A stretch of 10,751 nt of DNA from Oscillospiraceae bacterium (GTDB lineage: Bacteria > Bacillota > Clostridia > Oscillospirales > Acutalibacteraceae), in contig CADBOL010000237.1 in assembly GCA_902796295.1 (NCBI GenBank), positions 1 to 10,751 on the forward strand, given 5' to 3'. Shown piece by piece: positions 1 through 6,903 of this stretch. How positions within the stretch are numbered: the first letter of the stretch is position 1; every line of letters starts with the position of its first letter. Below the pieces are notes generated by a model, which searched no databases, had not been told where the DNA came from, and saw only the letters and a program-made list of their open reading frames with translations. The translations under genes and the position numbers were made by a program.

Positions 1-1
1 C

Positions 2-388
2 GATATCAAGCTCATTGACGCATCGGGCGAGTATGTTCCCGTAAAAGGCAAGGGCAAAGCGGTCCCCGAAAAGAAGGAACCGCTTGAGGAGGTCATCGAC
101 AAGATAAATATGCTCTTCGGCGGCCAGTTCACCGAGGCCGACAAGGTTATCATAACAACCCTGCATGATAAGCTGATAGGCGACAGGAAGCTCAAGAAGA
201 ACGCTCAGACCTCCGACCTTCAGCTCTTTGCGGAGAGCATCTTCCCGAAGGTGTTTGATGACGCCGCACAGGAAAGCTATGTTGAGCAGACCGAGGCGTT
301 TACCTCGATGTTTGAGCAGAAGGCGAAGTATTCCGCAATTATGGCGGCTCTCGCCGAGATGCTGTATAAAGAATTCAACAGACCGTAA
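2..388 (+). CDS. Type I restriction endonuclease subunit R, C-terminal end (partial)
   Basis: The reading frame is open from the left edge (frame beginning at base 2) and stops with TAA at 386-388; about 128 residues are visible. The segment reads EEVIDKINMLFGGQFTEADK followed by a charged helical stretch and ends in EFNRP. I recognise this as the extreme C-terminal helical region of HsdR-like type I restriction subunits, which couple a PD-(D/E)XK nuclease to a SF2 DNA translocase; that region helps contact the methylase/specificity complex. The catalytic and helicase domains and the hsdM/hsdS partners would lie to the left, outside the window, so function rests on resemblance of this tail only. 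An internal ATG at 110 is not a believable start because the homologous frame continues upstream of it. It converges on the rubrerythrin gene with a shared terminator between them. Confidence 0.7.
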   Translation, partial: DIKLIDASGEYVPVKGKGKAVPEKKEPLEEVIDKINMLFGGQFTEADKVIITTLHDKLIGDRKLKKNAQTSDLQLFAESIFPKVFDDAAQESYVEQTEAFTSMFEQKAKYSAIMAALAEMLYKEFNRP

Positions 389-398
389 AAAAAGAAAT

Positions 399-423
399 GC
401 CCGCGCCGTTAAACGGCGCGGGC
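399..423. terminator. Bidirectional intrinsic terminator
   Basis: A GC-rich inverted repeat with arms 399-410 and 412-423 (12 bp, in practice about a 10-bp stem with a small loop) lies between two convergent genes. On the minus strand it is followed by a T-rich run (ATTTCTTTTTTT), which makes a textbook Rho-independent terminator for the rubrerythrin gene. On the plus strand the downstream sequence (TCAGTTATTT) is a weaker U-tract that could still serve the restriction gene. Confidence 0.85.
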
Positions 424-456
424 TCAGTTATTTAAAGCGATATAAAGGGCTCCGGA

Positions 457-1002
457 TTAACCGAAGTATCTGTCGAGTAACCCTTTGAGAGCCTTGCCGT
501 GTCTGGCTTCGTCCCTTGCCATCTCATGAACGGTGTCATGAATTGCGTCGAGGCCGAGCTCTTTTGCTTTCTTTGCGAGAGCGGTCTTGCCCGCTGTGGC
601 GCCGTTTTCCGCTTCAACTCTCTTCTTGAGGTTGACTTCGGTGCTGTCGGATACAACTTCACCCAGAAGCTCGGCGAATTTCGCGGCGTGCTCCGCCTCT
701 TCATAAGCGGCTTTTTCCCAGTAAAGACCTATCTCGGGATAGCCCTCGCGGAATGCGACTCTTGCCATGGCGAGATACATGCCGACTTCGGAGCACTCGC
801 CCGTGAAATTGTCTCTCAGGCCCTGAATAATCTCCTCGTCAACGCCTTTTGCGATGCCTACAACGTGCTCCGCAGCCCAGGTGAGGCCTTCTTCTTTAAC
901 CTCTGTGAAGCTGCTGCCGGGCGCCTTGCAGATGGGGCACTGCTCGGGGGGCTCGTTTCCTTCGTGAACATAACCGCAGATGGGGCAAACATACTTTTTC
1001 AT
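457..1002 (-). CDS. Reverse rubrerythrin (rubredoxin-like domain + ferritin-like diiron domain)
   Basis: A 181-residue cytosolic protein of the rubrerythrin superfamily, which reduces hydrogen peroxide to water using electrons passed through a rubredoxin-like iron site to a diiron centre; it is a main peroxide defence of strict anaerobes. Visible order is reversed relative to classical rubrerythrin: a rubredoxin-type Cys4 site comes first (CPICGY at Cys6/Cys9, CPICKAP at Cys22/Cys25), then the four-helix ferritin-like domain. Candidate iron ligands are Glu69, Glu102 with His105 (EEAEH), a Glu in VEAEN near 130-132, and Glu165 with His168 (DEARH). This order matches the 'reverse rubrerythrin' type described in Clostridium. 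The ATG at 1002 is preceded by GGAGGAAG at good spacing. It has its own promoter at 1047-1075 and a strong terminator, so it can be monocistronic, although read-through from the HAD gene upstream is possible. Confidence 0.93.
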   Translation of the reverse strand: MKKYVCPICGYVHEGNEPPEQCPICKAPGSSFTEVKEEGLTWAAEHVVGIAKGVDEEIIQGLRDNFTGECSEVGMYLAMARVAFREGYPEIGLYWEKAAYEEAEHAAKFAELLGEVVSDSTEVNLKKRVEAENGATAGKTALAKKAKELGLDAIHDTVHEMARDEARHGKALKGLLDRYFG

Positions 1003-1028
1003 AAAATCTTCCTCCGTGTTTTGTTTTC

Positions 1029-1038
1029 GTTATATAAC
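1029..1038. promoter_or_regulatory. Palindrome at the rubrerythrin transcription start (possible operator)
   Basis: GTTATATAAC is a perfect 10-bp palindrome lying just downstream of the -10 box, at or right after the predicted transcription start. The position suits a repressor site on a peroxide-response gene. It does not match the 15-bp PerR consensus well, and a short AT-rich palindrome can arise by chance, so this is only a candidate. Confidence 0.3.
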
Positions 1039-1046
1039 CTGATGTA

Positions 1047-1075
1047 ATTATATTTGGTTTACCTTATTTTGTCAA
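1047..1075 (-). promoter_or_regulatory. Consensus sigma-A promoter for rubrerythrin
   Basis: On the minus strand, TTGACA (plus bases 1070-1075) and TATAAT (plus bases 1047-1052) are separated by exactly 17 bases, matching the vegetative consensus at all 12 positions. The -35 hexamer lies within the last codons of the HAD gene (stop at 1059-1061). The start of transcription would fall near 1040, giving a leader of about 38 bases before the ATG. Confidence 0.85.
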
Positions 1076-1688
1076 GCATTTCGGTCAGAGAATCGACCAC
1101 CCTTGCGCCGGATTCCTCAAGGCGTGAGGTTTTCTCGTGGCCCGTCGTGAGCAGCACGCAGTCCGCGCCGATTTCCCGGGCGAGAGCGCTGTCGTGCTCC
1201 AGGTCTCCGATTACAAGCGGATGCTTTGATCCTTTTGATTTTATATAGTTTTTCGCTCTTTCGATTTTTGACTCGGCGAGATAGTTTTCCGAGCCGAGTA
1301 TCGCGTCAAAATATTCCGTAACACCGTATTTTTCAACGTTTTCGGTGAGCTGGGTATTATTTGACGATGATACGATTATCTGGAGACAGCCCGCTTCTCT
1401 GAAAAATTCAAGCGCCTCGCGGCTGCCCTCCGAGAGCCCGCAGTCTCCGAGATGGCGGAGATACCCCTCATTGTATTCCCTTAAAATTGAGTTGTAATCC
1501 TCATTGTCGAGGTCAAAGACTTTTTCGTAAAACCTGATTATCGGCACGCCTATGCATTCTTTATATCTCACTATATCCATTTCATCCATGCGCCGTGCCC
1601 TGAGCATATCGTTGACCGAGCGCAGAGACGCCGACACATCGTCGAGCAGAGTGCCGTTCCAGTCCCAGATTATGCAGTCGTAATTCAT
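1059..1688 (-). CDS. HAD-superfamily hydrolase, phosphoglycolate phosphatase-like
   Basis: A 209-residue cytosolic protein of the haloacid dehalogenase superfamily, likely a small-molecule phosphatase. Motif I is DWNGT (nucleophile Asp9), motif II Ser107 in IIVSSSNN, motif III Lys141 in ESKIERAK, and motif IV GDLEHD with Asp162 and Asp166. The helical insert between motif I and motif II is a C1-type cap as in phosphoglycolate phosphatase and beta-phosphoglucomutase relatives. The second motif I acid, normally Asp in DxD, is Asn11 here, which would remove the usual general acid/base; the substrate cannot be told. I chose the ATG at 1688 because GGGAG sits 8 bases upstream; the in-frame ATG at 1709 has no ribosome binding site and overlaps the predicted -10 box. 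It is divergent from malQ, and its 3' end carries the rubrerythrin -35 element. Confidence 0.85.
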   Translation of the reverse strand: MNYDCIIWDWNGTLLDDVSASLRSVNDMLRARRMDEMDIVRYKECIGVPIIRFYEKVFDLDNEDYNSILREYNEGYLRHLGDCGLSEGSREALEFFREAGCLQIIVSSSNNTQLTENVEKYGVTEYFDAILGSENYLAESKIERAKNYIKSKGSKHPLVIGDLEHDSALAREIGADCVLLTTGHEKTSRLEESGARVVDSLTEMLDKIR

Positions 1689-1707
1689 AGAACCAACTCC
1701 CGGAGCC

Positions 1708-1736
1708 ATTATACTATAAATAATTATTTAAAGCAA
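1708..1736 (-). promoter_or_regulatory. Predicted promoter of the HAD gene
   Basis: On the minus strand, TTGCTT (plus 1731-1736) is followed after 17 bases by a perfect TATAAT (plus 1708-1713). Transcription would begin near 1701, giving a very short leader whose first bases are the GGGAG ribosome binding site (plus 1697-1701). The -10 box is convincing, the -35 box is weaker. Confidence 0.55.
1717..1730. repeat. 14-bp AT-only palindrome between divergent promoters
   Basis: TAAATAATTATTTA is a perfect palindrome that fills most of the spacer of the HAD promoter and lies just upstream of the malQ -35 box. It could be an operator serving both divergent promoters, or simply AT-rich promoter DNA; pure A/T palindromes of this size are not strong evidence alone. 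Confidence 0.3.
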
Positions 1737-1738
1737 TG

Positions 1739-1767
1739 TTTACTTTTTACGCTCATTGTGATATGAT
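1739..1767 (+). promoter_or_regulatory. Predicted promoter of the malQ operon
   Basis: TTTACT (1739-1744) and TATGAT (1762-1767) are spaced by 17 bases, with a TGn extended -10 element at 1759-1761. The start would be near 1774, leaving a leader of about 34 bases before the TTG start. It lies back to back with the HAD promoter, and the -35 boxes are only two bases apart. Confidence 0.6.
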
Positions 1768-1796
1768 TTAACAGAGAATATCAAATAATATCCGGC

Positions 1797-1802
1797 AGGT
1801 GA
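1797..1802 (+). promoter_or_regulatory. Ribosome binding site that decides the malQ start
   Basis: AGGTGA lies five bases upstream of TTG 1808. A GTG at 1799 in the same frame falls inside this Shine-Dalgarno sequence and lacks one of its own, so the TTG is the better start. Confidence 0.65.
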
Positions 1803-1807
1803 AACAA

Positions 1808-3244
1808 TTGAAAAGACAAAGCGGAATTTTAATGCACATTTCCTCTCTCTACGGCGATTACTCAACAGGAAGCTTCGGAAAAAACGCGAAGGATTTTATC
1901 GATTTCATAAAGGATAAAGGCTTCTCCGTGTGGCAGGTGCTTCCTTTTACGGTGACGGATTTCCACAATTCGCCCTATAAATCGGTTTCGGCATTCGGCG
2001 GCAATCCTTATTTTGTCGATCTCGAGCTTCTTTTTGAAGACGGGCTTCTCACCCGCGCCGAGCTTGACGGTGCGAAGCAGAAATCCCCCTGGGTAAGCGA
2101 ATATGAGCGCCTTGCGGAGGAGCGGCTTCCTCTTCTCAGAAAAGCGTCAAAAAGATTCAAAGATAAAGCGGCGATTGACAAATTCATGGATTCTCATCCT
2201 CACATTGAATCATTCTGCCGTTTTATGACTCTCAGGGAGCAGAATAATCTCGCAACCTGGCAGGAGTGGAAGATAAAGGAAATCACAGACACAGACACTC
2301 TCGATATGTGGAGATTCATCGAGTATGAGTTTTTCACCCAGTGGGCGGAGATAAAAAAATACGCCAATAAAAATGGTGTCAAGATAATAGGCGACATACC
2401 CATATATGTCAGTGATGACAGCTGCGATGTCTGGGAAAATCCGGAGTATTTCTGCGTGAATACCAAGGGCTATCCCGATAAGGTCGCGGGAGTTCCGCCC
2501 GATTATTTCTCGGCGGACGGCCAGCTCTGGGGCAATCCACTCTATAACTGGGCTGCGATGAAGGCCGACGGCTTCAAGTGGTGGAGAGAGAGGATGCGCC
2601 ACACGCTCGAGATGTTTGACGGCGTCAGGATCGACCATTTCAGGGCGGTTGAATCCTACTGGGCGGTTGACTCAAAAGAAAAGACCGCCAAAAACGGCAA
2701 ATGGCTTCCCGGCCCCGGTATCGATTTTGTAAACGCGATAAAAGAGGGAAATGAAGATAAAATCATTATAGCCGAGGATCTCGGCGATATCACCGACGAG
2801 GTGCGCGCTCTTGTTGAAGAGAGCGGTTTCCCCGGGATGAGGATACTTCAGTTTGCCTTCCTTGATGACGGAGACAGTATCCATCAGCCTCACAATTACA
2901 TAAAGAATTCAGTGGCATACACGGGCACTCACGATAATAATACAATCTTCGGTTATCTGTGGGAGTGCAGCGATGCCGAGAGGCGCAGACTGCTTGAATA
3001 CTGCAATTTCACGGGCGATGACTGGGGCAAGGCCTCGCCCTGGCTCATACGCGCCGTATTCGCGAGTGTGAGCGATCTTGCGATAATACCGGTACAGGAT
3101 TATCTGATGTACGGATCGGATACGAGGATCAACAAGCCGGGAATCGCGCAGGGAAACTGGAGCTACAGGGTTACAAAAGATCAGCTTCAGAATGCGGACG
3201 GAGAGTTTTTCAGAAATCTTAACAGGATTTACAAGAGATATTGA
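1808..3244 (+). CDS. malQ: 4-alpha-glucanotransferase (amylomaltase, GH77)
   Basis: MalQ transfers alpha-1,4-glucan segments between maltodextrins in the cytosol, releasing glucose and building longer chains for phosphorylase. With the TTG start it has 478 residues, close to the usual ~500 of bacterial amylomaltases, and begins MKRQSGILMHISSL as the family does. GH77 signatures are present in order: DIPIYVSDDSCDVW near 196-209, nucleophile Asp276 in DGVRIDHFRA, general acid/base Glu323 in IIAEDLGD, and the transition-state-stabilising Asp376 in YTGTHDNNT. The region after them ends normally in a basic tail, so the gene appears complete and active. It is first in a plus-strand block; the next gene starts one base after its stop, indicating translational coupling. 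No other maltodextrin genes (phosphorylase, transporter) are visible here. Confidence 0.95.
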   Translation: MKRQSGILMHISSLYGDYSTGSFGKNAKDFIDFIKDKGFSVWQVLPFTVTDFHNSPYKSVSAFGGNPYFVDLELLFEDGLLTRAELDGAKQKSPWVSEYERLAEERLPLLRKASKRFKDKAAIDKFMDSHPHIESFCRFMTLREQNNLATWQEWKIKEITDTDTLDMWRFIEYEFFTQWAEIKKYANKNGVKIIGDIPIYVSDDSCDVWENPEYFCVNTKGYPDKVAGVPPDYFSADGQLWGNPLYNWAAMKADGFKWWRERMRHTLEMFDGVRIDHFRAVESYWAVDSKEKTAKNGKWLPGPGIDFVNAIKEGNEDKIIIAEDLGDITDEVRALVEESGFPGMRILQFAFLDDGDSIHQPHNYIKNSVAYTGTHDNNTIFGYLWECSDAERRRLLEYCNFTGDDWGKASPWLIRAVFASVSDLAIIPVQDYLMYGSDTRINKPGIAQGNWSYRVTKDQLQNADGEFFRNLNRIYKRY

Positions 3245-3245
3245 T

Positions 3246-4508
3246 ATGGGATTTTTTGATTTCAGCGATAAGATACTTGACGCCGCGCGTCAGGCGGAGA
3301 TAGAAGCCGCGCGCAGCTTCGGCGATATTGAAGAAACGGGAGAATACAATCAGCAGAAGGTTCTTTCCGCGTTTATCGATAACGCGGTGACAGAGCCTGA
3401 TTTCGGCGCGACAACGGGCTACGGATACGGCGACAGGGGCCGTGACAAGCTCGATGCCGTTTTTGCCCGCGCATTCGGGGCAGAAGACGCGATAGTCCGT
3501 CACAGCTTCGTCAGCGGCACTCATACGCTTTCGGTTGCGCTTTTCGGTATTCTGCGGCCGGGTGATGTGATGCTGAGCGTTACCGGCACGCCTTATGATA
3601 CGATTCATTCCGTTATCGGCCTTTCGGGCTCCGGCATGGGCTCGCTCAGGGATTTCGGAGTGAGATATGAGCAGGTTGAGCTTAATGCCGACGGCAGACC
3701 GGATATCCCGTCGGTAATTGAGGCGGTTAAGAAACTCAATCCGCGTATGGTATATCTGCAGAGGTCAAGGGGTTACACCCTGAGGCCCAGCTTATCGGTT
3801 GCGGAAATCGGTGAGGTTGCCGCCGCAGTTCACGGCATAAGCAATGCTGTGGTTATGGTTGACAACTGTTACGGTGAGTTTGTTGAGAAAACGGAGCCCG
3901 TTCAGGCGGGCGCGGACCTTATGGCAGGCTCTTTGATAAAGAACCCCGGAGGCGGCATTGCCCGCACGGGAGGATATATCGCAGGGCGTAAAGACCTTGT
4001 CGAGCTCTGCTCATACAGGGCTACGACAGCGGGCCTCGGCAAGGAGGTCGGCTGCACAAACGGTGTCAGCAGAGACATGTATATGGGATTTTTCAACGCT
4101 CCGACGGCTGTCGCCGCGGCTCTTAAAACCGCCGTGTTTGCTGCTTCCCTTTTTGAAACGCTCGGCTTTGAAGTTTCGCCCGCAAGTGATGAGAAGAGGC
4201 ACGATATTATTCAGACGATATGCCTTGAAAACAGTGAGCGCCTTTGTGAATTCTGTAAAGGCATTCAGTCCGGCTCTCCGGTTGACTCATTCGTTGTGCC
4301 CGAACCCGCGCCGATGCCGGGCTATGACAGCGATGTTATCATGGCGGCGGGCACATTCATTATGGGAGCTTCTATCGAGCTTTCCGCCGACGCGCCCCTG
4401 CGCGAGCCCTATGCCGTGTGGATGCAGGGCGGTCTTAATTATCCTTCGGGCAAGACGGCGGTTATGTTTGCCGCCGAAAATCTGTATAAGGCCGGGTTGC
4501 TGAAATGA
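3246..4508 (+). CDS. PLP-dependent enzyme, methionine gamma-lyase / 'aluminum resistance' family
   Basis: A 420-residue cytosolic fold-type I PLP enzyme of the family annotated as aluminum resistance protein or methionine gamma-lyase family protein (Pfam Met_gamma_lyase, widespread in Firmicutes). Family hallmarks visible are EYNQQKVLSAF near 33-43, TGYGYGDRGRD near 57-67, SGTHTLSVALFGILRPGD near 90-107 (cofactor phosphate side), Asp206 in VDNCYGEF (pairs with the pyridine nitrogen) and the Schiff-base Lys232 in GSLIKNPGGG, followed by a TGGY segment. The true substrate of the family is poorly established; a lyase acting on a sulfur amino acid is inferred from homology. The frame is open back to an ATG at 3192 inside malQ, but the family N-terminus matches the ATG at 3246, which lies one base past the malQ stop; its ribosome binding site is weak, implying coupling. 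It overlaps the next gene by 4 bp. Confidence 0.88.
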   Translation: MGFFDFSDKILDAARQAEIEAARSFGDIEETGEYNQQKVLSAFIDNAVTEPDFGATTGYGYGDRGRDKLDAVFARAFGAEDAIVRHSFVSGTHTLSVALFGILRPGDVMLSVTGTPYDTIHSVIGLSGSGMGSLRDFGVRYEQVELNADGRPDIPSVIEAVKKLNPRMVYLQRSRGYTLRPSLSVAEIGEVAAAVHGISNAVVMVDNCYGEFVEKTEPVQAGADLMAGSLIKNPGGGIARTGGYIAGRKDLVELCSYRATTAGLGKEVGCTNGVSRDMYMGFFNAPTAVAAALKTAVFAASLFETLGFEVSPASDEKRHDIIQTICLENSERLCEFCKGIQSGSPVDSFVVPEPAPMPGYDSDVIMAAGTFIMGASIELSADAPLREPYAVWMQGGLNYPSGKTAVMFAAENLYKAGLLK

Positions 4509-5203
4509 AATATGACGGAATAACGAGAGATACGCTTTTCCTGATGGCGGATAACCGCTTCAGGAATTCAAAAGCGTTTTATGATGAGCATAAAGAGGAG
4601 CTTAAAGCCGGGATAACCGTACCTCTCAGGCAGATTGCGGGAGAGGTGGTCGGCGACCTGCTGAAGCTTGATGAAAAGATGGTTTCGGTGCCCGTGAAGA
4701 TGGTGTCGAGATTCAGACGCGATACCAGATTCACAAAGGATCAGAGCCTTTACCGCGACCATATGTGGATTATGTTTATGCGTGATAAACACGCTTACAG
4801 AGGCTATCCCGCCTTCTGGTTTGAGGTTACCGCCTCCGATTACTCAATGGGTATGGGTATGTTCATGACTCCGCCCGCGCAGATGAGGCTTTTCCGCAGA
4901 TATCTCAGAGAGAAGCCGGAGGAATTCAGAAAGGCGGCATCAAAAGCCGAAAGAAACGGCTCGTTTATTTACGGGTCTGAGTATAAGCGTCTGCCGGAGG
5001 ACTGCCCTGCGGGGCTTGAGCCCTACTACGGCAGGAAGGAATTCGGATTTATAAAATATTCCGACAGTCTCGATGATCTTAAAGATGAGAGGATAATCGA
5101 CATCGTCAGAAAGACATATAAAGATTATGCCCCGATGTTCGCCTTCCTCTTTGATATAGCAGAAGAATTCAACACATCCCGGGAAGGAGAGAATCAGCCG
5201 TGA
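4505..5203 (+). CDS. DUF2461 domain protein (TIGR02453-like)
   Basis: A 232-residue predicted cytosolic protein without signal peptide or membrane segment. It fits the DUF2461 family: an N-terminal FLMADNRFRNSKAFYDEHK (the family's L..NN..xWF..Nk pattern), then the core signature near 67-86 with Arg-rich SRFRRDTRFTKDQSLYRDH, followed by FWFEVTASDYSMGMGMF, and helices rich in Arg/Lys/Glu. No catalytic function is established for the family, and nothing in the sequence assigns one. The ATG overlaps the stop of the preceding PLP enzyme gene (ATGA, 4 bp), and its own stop overlaps the start of the following gene by 4 bp, so it is firmly embedded in the operon and probably co-translated. Confidence 0.85.
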   Translation: MKYDGITRDTLFLMADNRFRNSKAFYDEHKEELKAGITVPLRQIAGEVVGDLLKLDEKMVSVPVKMVSRFRRDTRFTKDQSLYRDHMWIMFMRDKHAYRGYPAFWFEVTASDYSMGMGMFMTPPAQMRLFRRYLREKPEEFRKAASKAERNGSFIYGSEYKRLPEDCPAGLEPYYGRKEFGFIKYSDSLDDLKDERIIDIVRKTYKDYAPMFAFLFDIAEEFNTSREGENQP

Positions 5204-6090
5204 TCACAGATATAATTGCCTTTATCATGACGTTTCTGATGTCAATAAATCTCATTGCTCCGTTTTCACCCGTTACAAAGGTTAATAAGACGGATTCGCC
5301 CGAAACACAGACTCAGGCGGATATTCTGATAATGACATATAATGTCAAGGTCAGCGGAGTGGCTCAGTATGCTCCCAAAACAAGAGCTCCCTATGTTGTT
5401 GATACCGTTATGAAAAACATGCCCGATTCCGCCGGATTCCAGGAGGTCAGCCCCGAATGGTACGGCTGGCTCAAAGAGGGGCTCAAGGGTTATTCCTGTG
5501 CGGGCGAAGCGAGAAACGGCGACGGTACAGGCGAAGCAAGCCCGATATTTTATAAATCGGATAAATACGAATGTACCGGCAGCGGCACTTTCTGGCTCTC
5601 GGAAACTCCCGACACAGCCTCAAAGGGCTGGGACGCGATGTATAACAGAGTCTGCACATACGTGATTCTCAAAGATAAGCAGACCGGTTTTACCTACGCG
5701 CATTTCAACGCCCATTTTGACCATATCGGATTTATCGCGAGAAATGAGTCCGTCTCGCTTGTATCGGCAAAAATCGCTTCTCTCTGCCCGGATATTCCCG
5801 TGGTTTTCACGGGTGATCTCAATGACAATGAGGGCGGAGTAATGTATGACCGCATTATCGAATCTGGAATGCGCGACTCGAAATACCTCGCAGAAAAAAC
5901 CATGGATATGGGTACATATCACGGCTATTCAAAGATAACCGAGCTTACGAGGACGAAGCCCATCGATTTCGTATTTGTGAATGCCTACTGTAAATCGGCA
6001 GCCTCATACGGGGTGCTCACCGAAAAATATGACGGCATTTATTCATCGGATCATCATCCGCTCAGAGTTGAGCTGACACTTGCGAACTGA
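5200..6090 (+). CDS. Membrane-anchored or secreted endonuclease/exonuclease/phosphatase (EEP) family protein
   Basis: A 296-residue protein with an N-terminal hydrophobic segment (about residues 3-22), then a short polar linker and a complete EEP fold (DNase I / exonuclease III / sphingomyelinase / inositol phosphatase superfamily), metal-dependent phosphodiester or phosphoester hydrolases. Conserved positions: Asn48 in MTYNVK, Glu82 in GFQEV, His172 in HFNAHFDH, Asp206 and Asn208 in TGDLND, Asp256 in IDFVFV, and Asp284-His285 in SSDHH. All active-site residues expected for catalysis are present. The substrate could be a nucleic acid, a phospholipid or an inositol phosphate, and the export signal points to an outside target. 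The GTG start overlaps the previous stop (GTGA) and has AAGGAGAG just upstream. It is a close paralogue of the next gene, sharing a long FW-SETPD-SKGWD block and DKQTG. Confidence 0.88.
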   Translation: MITDIIAFIMTFLMSINLIAPFSPVTKVNKTDSPETQTQADILIMTYNVKVSGVAQYAPKTRAPYVVDTVMKNMPDSAGFQEVSPEWYGWLKEGLKGYSCAGEARNGDGTGEASPIFYKSDKYECTGSGTFWLSETPDTASKGWDAMYNRVCTYVILKDKQTGFTYAHFNAHFDHIGFIARNESVSLVSAKIASLCPDIPVVFTGDLNDNEGGVMYDRIIESGMRDSKYLAEKTMDMGTYHGYSKITELTRTKPIDFVFVNAYCKSAASYGVLTEKYDGIYSSDHHPLRVELTLAN

Positions 6091-6092
6091 AC

Positions 6093-6098
6093 AGGAGG
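6093..6098 (+). promoter_or_regulatory. Ribosome binding site deciding the second EEP start
   Basis: A perfect AGGAGG lies 8 bases before ATG 6107. The frame is open back to a TTG at 6080 that overlaps the previous gene, but that codon has no Shine-Dalgarno, and the ATG start aligns with the EEP fold's first strand. Confidence 0.8.
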
Positions 6099-6106
6099 CT
6101 CTGAAT

Positions 6107-6865
6107 ATGTACAGAGTAATGTCACTTAATGTCCTCTGCTGGGGTGAGGGCGAAAACTGTATTGAAAACAGAATTCCGCTTGTTATCGAAATCATAAAGA
6201 AATACGCGCCGTCATCTTTCGGAGTTCAGGAGGCGCATAAAAAATGGATTGACGCGCTCACCGCCGGTCTGCCCGGTTATAACTATGTCGGTGTCGGCAG
6301 AGAGGACGGCAAGGAAGACGGCGAATATTCGGCCGTATTCTATCAGAAAGACAGATTCGATGCCTCCGATTACGGCAATTTCTGGATTTCGGAGACTCCG
6401 GATGTCCCCTCAAAGGGCTGGGATTCCGCCTGCACAAGAATCGCGACATATGTTAAACTCACCGATAAGCAGACGGGTGAGAGCTATGTTCATTTCAATA
6501 CTCACCTTGACCATATCGGCAGACAGGCTCAGATAAACGGCGCCAAAATGATTCAGGAAAAGGCGGCCTCCTTCGGCGGAGTGCCGGTTGTCGCGACCGG
6601 AGATTTCAATGTTGAGCAGGGCTCCGACTGCTATAACACTATGGTTAGCGCAAATATGGCAGACGCGAGATTCCTCGCTCCGGATACAGATGACTGCTAT
6701 ACGTTTCATTGGTTTAAGCCCGATGAATACCACGACACCATAGATTTCATTTTTGTTGACAAGGCAACTGTCAGACCCGTGAAATTCAAAGTTGTTAACG
6801 AAAAGGTCAACGGCAGGTTTTATTCCGACCACTACGCGGTTTACTCAGATATAGAGCTTGTTTAA
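6107..6865 (+). CDS. Cytosolic EEP family hydrolase, paralogue of the preceding gene
   Basis: A 252-residue protein starting almost directly at the first strand of the EEP fold (MYRVMSLNVL), so it has no export signal and should be cytosolic. Catalytic positions: Asn8, Glu42 in GVQEAHKKW, His133 in HFNTHLDH, Asp166 and Asn168 in TGDFNVE, Asp213 in IDFIFVD, and Asp241-His242 in YSDHY. All are intact. The middle of the protein is very similar to the previous gene product (FWISETPDVPSKGWD and TDKQTG against FWLSETPDTASKGWD and KDKQTG), which supports a tandem duplication followed by loss or gain of the signal sequence. The family is often annotated as endonuclease/exonuclease/phosphatase; the exact substrate is not predictable. 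It begins 16 bases after the previous stop and is followed 38 bases later by the ATPase-like gene. Confidence 0.88.
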   Translation: MYRVMSLNVLCWGEGENCIENRIPLVIEIIKKYAPSSFGVQEAHKKWIDALTAGLPGYNYVGVGREDGKEDGEYSAVFYQKDRFDASDYGNFWISETPDVPSKGWDSACTRIATYVKLTDKQTGESYVHFNTHLDHIGRQAQINGAKMIQEKAASFGGVPVVATGDFNVEQGSDCYNTMVSANMADARFLAPDTDDCYTFHWFKPDEYHDTIDFIFVDKATVRPVKFKVVNEKVNGRFYSDHYAVYSDIELV

Positions 6866-6891
6866 TCGGATGTCCGCCCGAAAATCCGCAC

Positions 6892-6900
6892 GGAGGTGAT
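6892..6900 (+). promoter_or_regulatory. Strong ribosome binding site of the ATPase-like gene
   Basis: GGAGGTGAT, an almost full complement to the 16S rRNA 3' end, directly precedes ATG 6904. Such a strong site suggests that the degenerate ATPase-like protein is actively translated rather than being a relic. Confidence 0.8.
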
Positions 6901-6903
6901 ACA

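Noticed and set aside
499..1047. 182-codon plus-strand open frame opposite the rubrerythrin gene
   Set aside because: It is an antisense shadow of a clearly conserved gene, has no ribosome binding site, and its translation has no recognisable domain.
3192..3245. N-terminal extension of the PLP enzyme starting inside malQ
   Set aside because: The 18 added residues overlap malQ by 53 bases and do not match the family N-terminus; ATG 3246 fits the coupled start.
3958..4503. 181-codon open frame inside the PLP enzyme gene
   Set aside because: Same strand but another frame, Arg/Ser/Pro-rich translation typical of a frame-shifted shadow; the PLP enzyme frame holds all family motifs.
6866..6903. 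CGGAT/ATCCG inverted repeat before the ATPase-like gene, considered as a terminator or riboswitch
   Set aside because: Only 5-bp arms with a 12-base loop and no U-tract; the gap is too short for a known metal riboswitch.
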